NCBI RefSeq assembly: GCF_000686725.1
Contig: NZ_JMLK01000018.1
Coordinates: forward strand, 1 to 64,000
Length of the DNA stretch: 64,000 nucleotides
Origin: Clostridium akagii DSM 12554
GTDB lineage: Bacteria > Bacillota > Clostridia > Clostridiales > Clostridiaceae
Direction: 5' to 3'
Shown piece after piece: positions 34,967-43,512 of this stretch (position 1 is its first letter; each line of letters begins with the position of its first letter). The notes under the pieces were generated by a model. The model was not told where the DNA came from, made no database searches, and saw nothing but the letters and a program-made list of their open reading frames with translations. The position numbers and the translations under genes are program-made.

Positions 34967-35773
34967 ATGAATAATAGTAAGATTAATGTAATTATAGTGG
35001 ATGATAACAAGGAATTTTGTGATATTCTTAATGATTTTTTGTCAGGCAAGGAAGATATAATTGTAACCGGAATAGCAAAAGATGGCTTAGAATGTTTAGA
35101 TTTAATTGAGAAAAAAAGACCTGACTTGGTACTGTTAGATATTATAATGCCCCATTTAGATGGAATAGGAGTTCTTGAAAGATTAAACAGTAGGAAGTTT
35201 CAGCCAATGCCAAAGTTTATTGTATTATCAGCAGTAGGGCAAGATCAAATTACTCATAGAACATTAGAATTAGGAGCAGATTATTATATAGTTAAACCTT
35301 TCAATTTGGAGGTTTTGATTAAAAGAATTAAGGAAATATCAAATGATGAAGTTAAAATAGAGGATTCATTTGTGAGAACAAATAAATTTAAGGCTGCATC
35401 ATCATCTAAGACTAAAGGTGACTTAGAAATACATATAACCAATATTATTCATGAAATTGGTGTCCCTGCACATATTAAAGGCTATATATATTTAAGGGAA
35501 GCTATAATGATGGTAGTGAATGATATGGAACTAATGTCTGGGGTTATTAAAAAGCTGTATCCTTCAATTGCTGAAAAACATAATACTACAGCTAATCGTG
35601 TTGAAAGATCTATGAGACATGCAATAGGAGTAGCATGTAGCAGAGGGAAATCTGAAACCATCAATAATTTATTTGGATACGTAATGAAAAATGGAAAAGT
35701 AAAGCCTACAAACAGTGAATTTATTGCCACAATTGCTGATAATGTGAGGCTTAGTAATAAAATACAAAAATAA
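34967..35773 (+). CDS. Spo0A-type response regulator (divergent copy?)
   Basis: 268 residues with both Spo0A domains. The receiver has Asp12-Asp13, phosphorylation site Asp58 in [13 protein letters not shown], Ser88 and Lys110. The C-terminal Spo0A effector domain keeps [27 protein letters not shown] and KPTNSEFIA. Differences from the Spo0A sequences I remember are IGVACSRG in place of IEVAWSRG beside the recognition helix, and ADNVRLSNK for ADKLRLxxK. The usual clostridial spo0A lies beside spoIVB; here neighbours are a GH43 gene and adhE, which suggests a second copy. Spo0A activates solvent genes in C. acetobutylicum, so control of the adjacent sol genes is plausible. GAAAGGA precedes ATG 34967, and a 0A box suggests autoregulation. 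Confidence 0.85.
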   Translation: MNNSKINVIIVDDNKEFCDILNDFLSGKEDIIVTGIAKDGLECLDLIEKKRPDLVLLDIIMPHLDGIGVLERLNSRKFQPMPKFIVLSAVGQDQITHRTLELGADYYIVKPFNLEVLIKRIKEISNDEVKIEDSFVRTNKFKAASSSKTKGDLEIHITNIIHEIGVPAHIKGYIYLREAIMMVVNDMELMSGVIKKLYPSIAEKHNTTANRVERSMRHAIGVACSRGKSETINNLFGYVMKNGKVKPTNSEFIATIADNVRLSNKIQK

Positions 35774-35921
35774 GTTATAGTATTTTTTACATAGTGATAT
35801 ACTAATCAAAGATATTAAAATAAACAATGGATTTTTGTTTAAAACTGTATTAAAAAGTAATACAAATTAAATATGACAAAATATAGAAAAAAACAAAAAT
35901 GTGATTGAAATTGTTAAAATT

Positions 35922-35950
35922 TTGACATTATTACAATATTGTAATATAAT
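35922..35950 (+). promoter_or_regulatory. Strong promoter with central palindrome upstream of adhE
   Basis: TTGACA (35922-35927), 17 bases, TATAAT (35945-35950): a consensus sigma-A promoter. The spacer holds the perfect 16-bp palindrome ATTACAATATTGTAAT (35930-35945), a likely repressor site. It implies a leader of about 185 bases before adhE. Confidence 0.75.
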
Positions 35951-36140
35951 AACAACGAAATAAAAATGAAATAAAAATATTGATTATTGTATACAACTGG
36001 TAGAATGATTTATGGTTTGTCATATTAATGTTAAATAATTATCAATAATATAACTAGGTTTTCATTAAATAATATCTATACTTTATCTATAGACATTGTT
36101 TTTGGAATATAATAAATATTTAAGAAAGAAGTGTATATTT

Positions 36141-38720
36141 ATGAACATTACAAAAACTGATGAGTTAGACAGAAAATTAGAAAAAGTTAGATTTGCCCAA
36201 AGAAAGTTTTCAACTTATTCCCAAGAGCAAGTTGACGAAATCTTTAGAAAAGCTGCAATGGCAGCAATTGATGCAAGAATACCACTTGCAAAACTAGCTG
36301 TAGAAGAAACTGGTATGGGACTTGTAGAAGATAAGGTTATAAAAAATCATTTCGCAGGCGAATATATTTATAATGAGTATAAGGATGAGAAAACTTGCGG
36401 TGTTATTGAAAAGAGTGAACCTTATGGCATTACTAAAATAGCGGAACCAATTGGTGTTATAGCAGCGATAATACCTGTAACCAATCCTACATCAACCACA
36501 ATATTCAAATCATTAATAGCGTTAAAAACAAGAAATGGTATACTCTTCTCACCTCATCCAAGAGCTAAAAAATCAACAATAGCAGCAGCTAAAATAATAC
36601 TTGAGGCAGCAGTTAAAGCAGGTGCACCAGAAGGAATAATAGGATGGATAGAAGAACCTTCAATTGAATCAACTCAAATGTTAATGAAAAAAGCAGATAT
36701 AACACTAGCTACAGGTGGTCCATCTATGGTTAAATCCGCCTACTCATCTGGTAAACCAGCAATAGGAGTTGGGCCAGGAAATACTCCCGTTATAATTGAT
36801 GAAACGGCGCACATTAAGATGGCGGTAAGTTCAATTATCCTTTCAAAAACATATGATAATGGAGTTATTTGTGCATCGGAGCAATCGGTAATAGTTTTAG
36901 ATTCCATATATGATAAGGTTAGAAGTGAATTTGAAAATAGGGGAGCGTATATAATTAACAAAAATGATATGGATAAAGTAAGGAATACAATTTTCGTAGA
37001 TGGAAGTATAAACTCCAAAATTGTAGGACAATCTGCAGTTAAAATAGCTTCAATGGCAGGAATCAATGTTCCAAAATCAACAAGAATTCTTATTGGTGAA
37101 GTTAATTCATTAGGGGAAGAAGAACCGTTTGCACATGAAAAATTATCTCCAGTTCTAGCAATGTATAATGCAAAAAACTTTGATGTTGCATTGAACAAAG
37201 CAGTAATTCTTGTTAATTTAGGAGGACTTGGACATACATCAGCAATTTATGCAGATGTGGTAAAGGCAAAGGACAAGATAAATAGATTTAGTAATGCTAT
37301 GAAGACTGTAAGAACATTTGTTAATATACCAACAGCACAAGGAGCAAGTGGAGATTTATATAATTTTAAAATTGCGCCGTCTTTTACGCTAGGTTGTGGT
37401 TCTTGGGGTGGAAATTCTGTATCAGAAAATGTTGGACCTAAACATCTCTTGAATATTAAGACTATAGCTGAAAGGAGAGAAAATATGCTTTGGTTTAGGG
37501 TACCACCAAAAGCTTATTTTAAATTTGGTTGTCTTCAATTTGCATTAAGAGAATTGAAGGATTTAAATAAAAAAAGAGCTTTTATAGTAACGGATAAAGT
37601 AATTTATGGACTAGGCTATGTTGATTTTATTACAAAAATTCTTGAAAAAATGGATATTGAGTTTAAGATATTTACTGAAGTAGAGCAAGCTCCAACTTTA
37701 GCTACAGCTAGAAGAGGTGCTGAGGAAATGTTAAGATTTAAGCCAGATACCATAGTATCTATTGGTGGTGGTTCTTCAATGGACGCTGCAAAAATAATGT
37801 GGGTGTTATATGAACATCCTGAAGTTAAGTTTGAAGATTTAGCAATGAGATTTATGGATATAAGAAAAAGAATATATACTTTTCCAAAGCTTAGACAAAA
37901 AGCTATGATGATTGCTATTGCCACTTCAGCAGGTTCAGGATCAGAAGTTACTCCTTTTGCTGTAATTACAGATGAAAAAACAGGAATTAAGTATCCATTA
38001 GGAGATTATGAATTAACTCCAGATATGGCTATAGTTGATGCGGAATTAATGATGAATATGCCAAAAGATTTAACGGCAGCATCAGGTATAGATGCTTTGG
38101 TTCATGGCATAGAAGCATATACATCAGTGCTTGCTTCAGAATATACAAATGGACTAGCACTAGAATCAATAAGACTAATATTTAAGTATTTGCCACAAGC
38201 ATATTCAGAAGGTACTACTAATGAGAAAGCAAGAGAAAAGATGGCTCATGCATCAACTATGGCAGGGATGGCCTTTGCAAATGCATTTTTAGGAATTTGT
38301 CATTCTATGGCACATAATTTAGGTTCAGAACATCACATCCAGCATGGAATTGCCAATGGATTATTAATTGAAGAAGTTATTAGATTTAATGCAGTAGATA
38401 ATCCAGTAAAACAAGCATCATTTCCTCAATATAAATATCCCAATGTCATATGGAGATATGCAAGAATTTCAGATTATCTAAAACTTGGTGGTAACACAGA
38501 CAGTGAAAAAGTAGAACTTTTAATTAAGTCAATTCATGAATTAAAAGAAAAGTTAGATATGCCGGTAAATATTAAGGAGGCTGGAGTTTCAGAAAAAAAT
38601 TTTTATGCAACTTTAGATAAAATATCAGAACTAGCACTTGATGATCAATGTACAGGGTCTAATCCTAGATCGCCATTAACAAGTGAAATTAAAGAAATAT
38701 TCATAAATGCCTTTAACTAA
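36141..38720 (+). CDS. adhE: Bifunctional aldehyde/alcohol dehydrogenase
   Basis: 859 residues from ATG 36141 (the longer frame adds 15 residues without a ribosome binding site). The N-terminal half is a CoA-acylating aldehyde dehydrogenase with catalytic Cys244 in NGVICASEQS and FKSLIALKTRNGI. The C-terminal half is an iron-dependent alcohol dehydrogenase with SIGGGSSMDAAK (about 540-550) and metal ligands in GIDALVHGIEAY and CHSMAHNLGSEHHIQHGIAN. It turns acetyl- or butyryl-CoA into ethanol or butanol. It is very close to C. acetobutylicum AdhE1 as I remember it, but keeps the GGGSxMD and histidine motifs that AdhE1 has partly lost. A strong terminator separates it from ctfA. Confidence 0.95.
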   Translation: MNITKTDELDRKLEKVRFAQRKFSTYSQEQVDEIFRKAAMAAIDARIPLAKLAVEETGMGLVEDKVIKNHFAGEYIYNEYKDEKTCGVIEKSEPYGITKIAEPIGVIAAIIPVTNPTSTTIFKSLIALKTRNGILFSPHPRAKKSTIAAAKIILEAAVKAGAPEGIIGWIEEPSIESTQMLMKKADITLATGGPSMVKSAYSSGKPAIGVGPGNTPVIIDETAHIKMAVSSIILSKTYDNGVICASEQSVIVLDSIYDKVRSEFENRGAYIINKNDMDKVRNTIFVDGSINSKIVGQSAVKIASMAGINVPKSTRILIGEVNSLGEEEPFAHEKLSPVLAMYNAKNFDVALNKAVILVNLGGLGHTSAIYADVVKAKDKINRFSNAMKTVRTFVNIPTAQGASGDLYNFKIAPSFTLGCGSWGGNSVSENVGPKHLLNIKTIAERRENMLWFRVPPKAYFKFGCLQFALRELKDLNKKRAFIVTDKVIYGLGYVDFITKILEKMDIEFKIFTEVEQAPTLATARRGAEEMLRFKPDTIVSIGGGSSMDAAKIMWVLYEHPEVKFEDLAMRFMDIRKRIYTFPKLRQKAMMIAIATSAGSGSEVTPFAVITDEKTGIKYPLGDYELTPDMAIVDAELMMNMPKDLTAASGIDALVHGIEAYTSVLASEYTNGLALESIRLIFKYLPQAYSEGTTNEKAREKMAHASTMAGMAFANAFLGICHSMAHNLGSEHHIQHGIANGLLIEEVIRFNAVDNPVKQASFPQYKYPNVIWRYARISDYLKLGGNTDSEKVELLIKSIHELKEKLDMPVNIKEAGVSEKNFYATLDKISELALDDQCTGSNPRSPLTSEIKEIFINAFN

Positions 38721-38760
38721 GGATATGGGTTACAGCTAGTTAGTTCCTATCTTTAAATAA

Positions 38761-38789
38761 TCAGCCTGAAAAATCAGCCTGAAAAATCA
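38761..38789 (+). repeat. Short tandem repeat after adhE
   Basis: TCAGCCTGAAAAA occurs twice in tandem (38761-38773, 38774-38786), followed by a third partial TCAG. It lies between the adhE stop and its terminator. Confidence 0.7.
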
Positions 38790-38800
38790 GTATATAGCGT

Positions 38801-38839
38801 CATATAATCCCATTGTTTTAAAAACAATGGGATTATATG
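38801..38839 (+). terminator. adhE terminator
   Basis: CATATAATCCCATTGTTTT pairs exactly with AAAACAATGGGATTATATG across an A, giving a stem of up to 19 bp. A T run is interrupted (TTTGTTACTTTATTT), but the hairpin is very stable. Confidence 0.75.
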
Positions 38840-38955
38840 TTTGTTACTTTATTTGATAACGTTTTAACTACATTTGAATAACTTATTGGATTTAAATGTT
38901 AAATTTACAATTATTAGTGATACAATACTGTATTGATGACTAATATACAAGTCTC

Positions 38956-39000
38956 ATATGATCTTTTGACATTATATGATCAAGGTTACTAGACTATAAT
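38956..39000 (+). promoter_or_regulatory. Possible ctfAB promoter region with direct repeats
   Basis: ATATGATC occurs at 38956-38963 and 38974-38981, flanking TTGACA (38966-38971); TATAAT follows at 38995-39000. The spacing TTGACA to TATAAT is 23, too long for a normal promoter, so a regulator may bind the repeats and recruit or remodel the polymerase. The repeats are 18 bases apart. Confidence 0.45.
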
Positions 39001-39089
39001 AATTTAATAAAAAATTTGACGGCAGTTCTTATTAATGTTAATTAGTGTAAAAAATAATCACTAATAAAGTATTAAAAGAGGGGATTAAA

Positions 39090-39743
39090 ATGAATAAGGT
39101 AGTTAAATTTCAAGAGCTAAAACCTATTTTTAAAGATGAGATGACCATTATGATTGGTGGCTTTTTAGATTGTGGAACACCTGATGGGTTAATTGACATG
39201 TTAATTAATTTAAATATAAGGAATCTAACAATTATAGGGAATGATACTGGTTTCCCAGATAAGGGAATAGGAAAACTAATAGTAAATGGTCAAGTTAAAA
39301 AAGTTATTGCATCTCATATTGGTACAAATCCTGAAACAGGAAGAAAAATAATTAACGGTGATATGAATGTAGAACTATCACCTCAAGGAACATTAATAGA
39401 AAGGATTCGTGCAGGTGGATCAGGGCTAGGTGGAGTATTAACTCAAACAGGTCTGGGAACAGTTGTAGAGAATGGAAAACAAAAGATAAAAATAAATGGT
39501 AAAGAATATTTATTAGAACTTCCATTAAAAGCAGACGTAGCTTTAGTAAAAGGAAGCACAGTAGATGAGTTTGGAAACACTTGCTATAAGGGAACTACTA
39601 AGAACTTCAATCCTTATATGGCAATGGCAGCTAAAACAGTAATAGTTGAAGCGGAAAATTTAGTGAAATGTGAGCTACTAGAAACAGAAGAGGCAATGAC
39701 ACCAGGAGTATTAGTAAATTATATAGTAAAAGGGGTGGCTTAA
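39090..39743 (+). CDS. ctfA: Acetoacetyl-CoA:acetate/butyrate CoA-transferase subunit A
   Basis: 217 residues of the CoA-transferase alpha subunit: DEMTIMIGGFLDCGTPDGLIDML at the N-terminus, the glycine-rich ERIRAGGSGLGGVLTQTGLGT and the AKTVIVEAENLV block. With CtfB it moves CoA from acetoacetyl-CoA to acetate or butyrate, taking up acids and feeding acetoacetate to Adc. GAGGGG precedes ATG 39090. The stop touches the ctfB start. Confidence 0.93.
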   Translation: MNKVVKFQELKPIFKDEMTIMIGGFLDCGTPDGLIDMLINLNIRNLTIIGNDTGFPDKGIGKLIVNGQVKKVIASHIGTNPETGRKIINGDMNVELSPQGTLIERIRAGGSGLGGVLTQTGLGTVVENGKQKIKINGKEYLLELPLKADVALVKGSTVDEFGNTCYKGTTKNFNPYMAMAAKTVIVEAENLVKCELLETEEAMTPGVLVNYIVKGVA

Positions 39744-40409
39744 TTGATTACAGATACAAAATTAATTAAGGCAATTATAGCAAAACGAGTTGCTAAAGAA
39801 CTAAAAGATGGTCAACTTGTAAATTTAGGAATAGGACTTCCAACTTTAGTTACAAATTATATTCCTAAGGAGTACAAAATTACTTTTCAATCAGAAAACG
39901 GAATGGTTGGAATGGGCTCAACTCCAAAACCTGGTTATGAAGACTCAAATATAATAAATTCAGGTGGACAATTTGCAACAGTATTGCCAGAAGGCGTTTT
40001 CTTTGATAGTTCTACATCATTTGGTTTAATTAGAGGAGGTCATGTTGATGTTACTGTACTTGGAGCTTTAGAAGTGGATCAATATGGTAACCTAGCTAAT
40101 TGGATTGTTCCCAAAAAGATGATAGCTGGGATGGGAGGAGCTATGGATTTAGTAACTGGTGCTAAAACAGTAATTATAGCTATGCAGCACACACGTAAAG
40201 GTAAACCTAAAATTCTAAAAAAGTGCACACTTCCACTTACTGCAAAAGGTCAAGTAAATTTAATCGTTACAGAACTTTGCGTAATAGAAGTAAAACCTGA
40301 GGGGTTAATTCTAAAAGAAATTTATAAAGATACAACTATTGATGAAATTAAATCTGTAACAGATGCAGATTTAATTATCGACGATAAAGTTAAATTTATG
40401 GATGTTTAA
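39744..40409 (+). CDS. ctfB: Acetoacetyl-CoA:acetate/butyrate CoA-transferase subunit B
   Basis: 221 residues of the beta subunit, starting at TTG 39744 directly after the ctfA stop, with GGGGTGG as binding site; translation is probably coupled. The catalytic glutamate is Glu51 in the signature SENGMVGMG, and GLPTLV and [15 protein letters not shown] are further family blocks. It closely matches C. acetobutylicum CtfB. Confidence 0.93.
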   Translation: MITDTKLIKAIIAKRVAKELKDGQLVNLGIGLPTLVTNYIPKEYKITFQSENGMVGMGSTPKPGYEDSNIINSGGQFATVLPEGVFFDSSTSFGLIRGGHVDVTVLGALEVDQYGNLANWIVPKKMIAGMGGAMDLVTGAKTVIIAMQHTRKGKPKILKKCTLPLTAKGQVNLIVTELCVIEVKPEGLILKEIYKDTTIDEIKSVTDADLIIDDKVKFMDV

Positions 40410-40523
40410 ATTAGTATCGTAAAAATTGATTTATATAATTAACATTAATAAATATATTGTAAATATTGCTATAGGATAGTTGGCAGTAACAAGATTTTAT
40501 ATTTTTGATCATCTAATATTAAA

Positions 40524-40575
40524 AAAGACCATAAAAAATACCGCCAGCCAGTTGGTGGTATTTTTTATGGTCTTA
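40524..40575. terminator. Bidirectional ctfB/adc terminator
   Basis: AAGACCATAAAAAATACC pairs with GGTATTTTTTATGGTCTT across an eight-to-twelve-base loop. The stem contains A/T runs usable on both strands, and its right end reaches the adc stop codon. Confidence 0.85.
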
Positions 40576-41319
40576 ATTATTTTTCAGATAATCGTATATA
40601 ACGTTAGGAGTAGGAAGAATTAAGTCTGTAACGATATGAGAACAGGATATTATTTCTTTTACAGGTAAATCATTAAATGGTGCCATAGCATGATCAAATA
40701 ATTGTAATCTTGCAGGTCCAGTCCATGCCTCGTGTATGGTAATATCCGTAATCTGTGCAGATACTAGCTCGCAAATTCGTTGAGTTCCATCATAATTAGG
40801 TATGATTTTCAACATAAAGTTAGGACGGCAAATTTCATTACGTGCCTCATTTATATCTAAAGGTTGGTGTTTATATCCCATTGTAGCAGTTAATACTCTT
40901 AATTTTCCATAATCTAATGTACCAACTAATGTATCTGAATCAACAAATAGTTTTGGATAACCAAGTTTCTTAGGGTAGGAACTAAATTCTCTACCAACGG
41001 CAATTGCCGGATGATTATCTAAATACATCATATGCAAATAATCACCTTTTACACCATTAAAATTTACGGGAATAGCCTGTCCACATTCGGTATAAGAGCC
41101 GAGTCCACTTGAATCCGGCATAAACATCATTTCAAATCTAACTAAAGGTTCATTTAAATCTAAAGCTAAGGGTTCTGGGACAACTTTGAGTAAGTCATCA
41201 GCATTGGTGCGGTATACTATATTAAGATATTCACGGTTATGAAATTTATATGGACCTTTAGGAAATGCTGGAGAAGTAAGTGGCATTGTAATCTTTGTAG
41301 ATATTTCACTTTTTAACAT
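40573..41319 (-). CDS. adc: Acetoacetate decarboxylase
   Basis: 248 residues from the ATG at 41319-41317, chosen because AAAAGAAG precedes it and MLKSEIS aligns with the known N-terminus; a longer frame adds 8 residues. The enzyme turns acetoacetate into acetone and CO2 through a Schiff base on the first lysine of YPKKLGYP (Lys117), tuned by Lys118. GTLDYGKLRV and HEAWTGPARLQLFDHAMAP are family blocks. Convergent to ctfB with its own promoter, as in C. acetobutylicum. Confidence 0.95.
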   Translation of the reverse strand: MLKSEISTKITMPLTSPAFPKGPYKFHNREYLNIVYRTNADDLLKVVPEPLALDLNEPLVRFEMMFMPDSSGLGSYTECGQAIPVNFNGVKGDYLHMMYLDNHPAIAVGREFSSYPKKLGYPKLFVDSDTLVGTLDYGKLRVLTATMGYKHQPLDINEARNEICRPNFMLKIIPNYDGTQRICELVSAQITDITIHEAWTGPARLQLFDHAMAPFNDLPVKEIISCSHIVTDLILPTPNVIYDYLKNN

Positions 41320-41575
41320 AAAATACATCTTCTTTTTAATCAATTTTGGTATTACAATAATAAATAAATGTGTGATTGATTACTAATATACAAATATAAT
41401 ATAACATAAAATACATAAAAAGTAAAATACATATACAAGCCCGGTACTAGAAATATTAGCTGGCCTGTGTTTTTAATTGTTTTTGTGTTTACCAAAAACA
41501 TATATATAATATTATTAGCATTTATTATGATAGGCTATAGTTCAAATAAAAAAATAAAATTAAAGAGGTAGACTT

Positions 41576-41695
41576 GTGGATGGAGAACAACTTATAAAAT
41601 TGATTAAGGAAAGCACAATGGAGTCAAATAAGGTATTAGATTACTTCAAAGAACATTTGGTACGCTCTTTGAGGAATTTATATTATAAAAAATGA
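41576..41695 (+). CDS. Small ORF, 39 residues
   Basis: GTG 41576 follows AAAGAGGTAG at good spacing. The product VDGEQLIKLIKESTMESN then KVLDYFKEHLVRSLRNLYYKK is a charged amphipathic helix candidate. A hairpin terminator (41697-41721) follows at once. I recognise no family; it may be a small peptide gene or a truncated one. Confidence 0.3.
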   Translation: MDGEQLIKLIKESTMESNKVLDYFKEHLVRSLRNLYYKK

Positions 41696-41696
41696 G

Positions 41697-41721
41697 TTCC
41701 ACACAATAACAGTTGTGTGAA
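41697..41721 (+). terminator. Hairpin after the small ORF
   Basis: TTCCACACAA pairs with TTGTGTGAA with one bulged base. The T run is weak. From 41722 to 42115 I see no credible gene. Confidence 0.5.
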
Positions 41722-42119
41722 ATTAACTTGATCTACTTTATACAAAACAATTGATTTGTATATAAAACTTTGTTTCAACACTTAATGTTTTCAATCTCCA
41801 TTAAAATCTTCTTAAGCATTTTCTCTTACTCAATATTCATATTAAAAAGCAATCCCCCAAAAAATTATTATATTATAGTTAATACGTTGAATATTTTATA
41901 TATAAAATATAATCTATTAGGTTGGCTGTACACATTAATAAGATTAATTCCACATATTGTACTTACATCGTTTAAACCGTAGAAGCTATAAAACTATTGG
42001 CCAGACGCTCTTTATACTGTAAACAGCGTAAAAGCTAAAAATCTGCTGATTGGTTTAAATATACATGTTTAGATCATAAGAAACAGAAAGTGGTATTAAT
42101 AGTGAGTCTCCTAATTTTG

Positions 42120-42464
42120 AGATGAATGTAAAGAATATGGCAAATGGTAAATCATTAATTATTATCAAGATGCCTGAAGCTAAAGAAGCTCAAGAAACAC
42201 CTTTTATTAGTATTACATATGATGAAAATTTTGATGATATTAGATATTTTGTATTTGAAATAGCTGCTAATTTTTATGGACAAAGTGGTTTCTTTAGTTA
42301 AACAAAATGGTGATCTTGCAGCCAATCAATATAATTTAGGAATTAGTCAAGGTCTTTTTAATGTACAAGCTTATTCAACAAGATCAGTTTTACTCTCATT
42401 AAGCAATATAAGTGAGGTTAATTATAACCCAAAGTCAGCAACGGTATTTGACATAATTGTTTAA
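42120..42464 (+). pseudogene. Unidentified gene split by a frameshift
   Basis: The frame 42120-42299 (MNVKNMANGKSLIII ... YFVFEIAANFYGQ) overlaps a second frame from 42276 (VVSLVKQNGDLAANQYNLGIS ... SATVFDIIV, stop 42464). Joining them near 42280 would give a protein of about 110 residues. Both halves look protein-like, with no ribosome binding site seen. It lies just upstream of the sigma-factor gene. I recognise no family. Confidence 0.35.
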
Positions 42465-42495
42465 AATAATAAAAAGCAACAATTTTATAAAAATA

Positions 42496-42525
42496 GGGTT
42501 ACAATTATATTGAAAATCTCTTTTT
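42496..42525 (+). promoter_or_regulatory. Candidate group-5 sigma promoter before the sigma gene
   Basis: GGGTTACAATT (42496-42506) is followed at 42518 by CTCTTTTT. The -35 core GTTACA and -10 core CTCTTT resemble the TTTACA and CTCTTT described for TcdR-dependent promoters, although the 14-base gap is short. The identical 11-mer recurs before the GH9 gene. Confidence 0.55.
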
Positions 42526-42554
42526 ATATATTAGATTGTAGAAGGAGGGATATT

Positions 42555-43094
42555 ATGGAGAAGTTAAATGATATGGTTAAAAAAGCAAAGGGCGGTAATG
42601 AAGAATCTATGATAGAGATTATCGAAAAGTTTAGACCTTTAATAAGGAAATACAGTAGAAAATTAAACTATGATGATGCAGAAGCTGATATTATAATATT
42701 TCTAATTGAAACTATAAAAAAGATACCTATATTTAATAATAGTAATTTAAACAAAGATGAATGTATAGTTGGATATATTAACACTTCAATAAAAAATAGG
42801 TATATAAGTCTTTCTAAGAAATATATAAGTATAGCCAGTGAAGAAACCGAATTAAATGTTAACATTCTTTTATGTTGTACATTACAAGATGAACAAAAAT
42901 CAATAGATAATCATATATTCGTAACTTTTTTATTGGACAAGCTTCCACATTATCAAAAACAAATCATCGAAAATATTTTTATAGATAATATACCAGTAAC
43001 TGATTTAAGTAAACGTTTGCATATATCTAGACAATCTGTGAACAGAGCTAAAAATAGAGCTTTATCTAATTTAAAAAAATATGCTGGTGAATAG
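42555..43094 (+). CDS. TcdR/UviA/BotR-type (group 5) sigma factor
   Basis: 179 residues from ATG 42555 behind GGAGGG. The region-2-like part has DDAEADIIIFLIETIKKI, strikingly similar to EEGETDLIIFFIELIKNI of C. difficile TcdR as I remember it. The C-terminal region 4 helix-turn-helix has HISRQSVNRAKNRALSNLKK (about 156-175), like ISRQAVNKAKNRAFKKIKK of TcdR. This family directs transcription of toxin genes (tcdA/B, bont, tetX) and the bacteriocin gene bcn in C. perfringens. Here the downstream genes are a holin-like protein and cellulases. The gene probably activates itself and the GH9-GH48 genes through the shared element. Confidence 0.85.
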   Translation: MEKLNDMVKKAKGGNEESMIEIIEKFRPLIRKYSRKLNYDDAEADIIIFLIETIKKIPIFNNSNLNKDECIVGYINTSIKNRYISLSKKYISIASEETELNVNILLCCTLQDEQKSIDNHIFVTFLLDKLPHYQKQIIENIFIDNIPVTDLSKRLHISRQSVNRAKNRALSNLKKYAGE

Positions 43095-43108
43095 TGGGGT
43101 GAAAGAAA

Positions 43109-43345
43109 ATGGACACTAATCTACTAAAATTAGCTGCATCTCAAGGAGTATGGGCAACACTTGCCGTAATATTAATATTTTATATATTAAAAAATCAAGA
43201 AAAACGAGATTTGAAACAAGAAGTAAGGGAAAAAAACTATCAAAAAATAATTTTAAAATTGACCAAACAATTTGAAGTAATAGAAGATATAGAGCGAAAT
43301 ATTAGTGAAATTAAGGAAACTATAGATAATCATAATTTTAAATAA
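43109..43345 (+). CDS. BhlA/UviB-type holin-like protein
   Basis: 78 residues: a short N-terminus (MDTNLLKLAASQGVWA), one transmembrane helix (about 13-30, TLAVILIFYILK) and a charged coiled-coil tail (KRDLKQEVREK ... EDIERNISEIKETI). This is the layout and sequence style of BhlA and UviB, the holin-like protein coded beside the bacteriocin sigma factor UviA. It would sit in the cell membrane and let folded, leaderless proteins out or cause limited lysis. GGGGTG precedes ATG 43109, 14 bases after the sigma gene, so the two are co-transcribed. Confidence 0.85.
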   Translation: MDTNLLKLAASQGVWATLAVILIFYILKNQEKRDLKQEVREKNYQKIILKLTKQFEVIEDIERNISEIKETIDNHNFK

Positions 43346-43375
43346 TATAAAAGAAAGAGTGCTTTTTATATGTCA

Positions 43376-43407
43376 GGGTTACAATTTTTAATTTTTTATC
43401 TTCTTTA
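43376..43407 (+). promoter_or_regulatory. Candidate group-5 sigma promoter before the GH9 gene
   Basis: GGGTTACAATT (43376-43386) is identical to 42496-42506; TTCTTTA follows at 43401 (17 bases after GTTACA). It lies 137 bases before the GH9 start, in a leader without other genes. Confidence 0.55.
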
Positions 43408-43512
43408 TAGATGTAACAATCATAATTAGCTGATTAAAAAATCTTACACTATTATACGAAGGGGAGTGATGTGATATTTTTTTAACAGAAATTATACAAA
43501 GGGGTGGGGATT

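Noticed and set aside
38966-39000. TTGACA/TATAAT as an ordinary ctfA promoter
   Set aside because: The 23-base spacing is outside the working range; kept only as a possible regulated site.
43441-43512. A hidden signal peptide for the GH9 enzyme upstream of ATG 43513
   Set aside because: All three frames contain stops close upstream and none encodes a hydrophobic leader joined to the domain.
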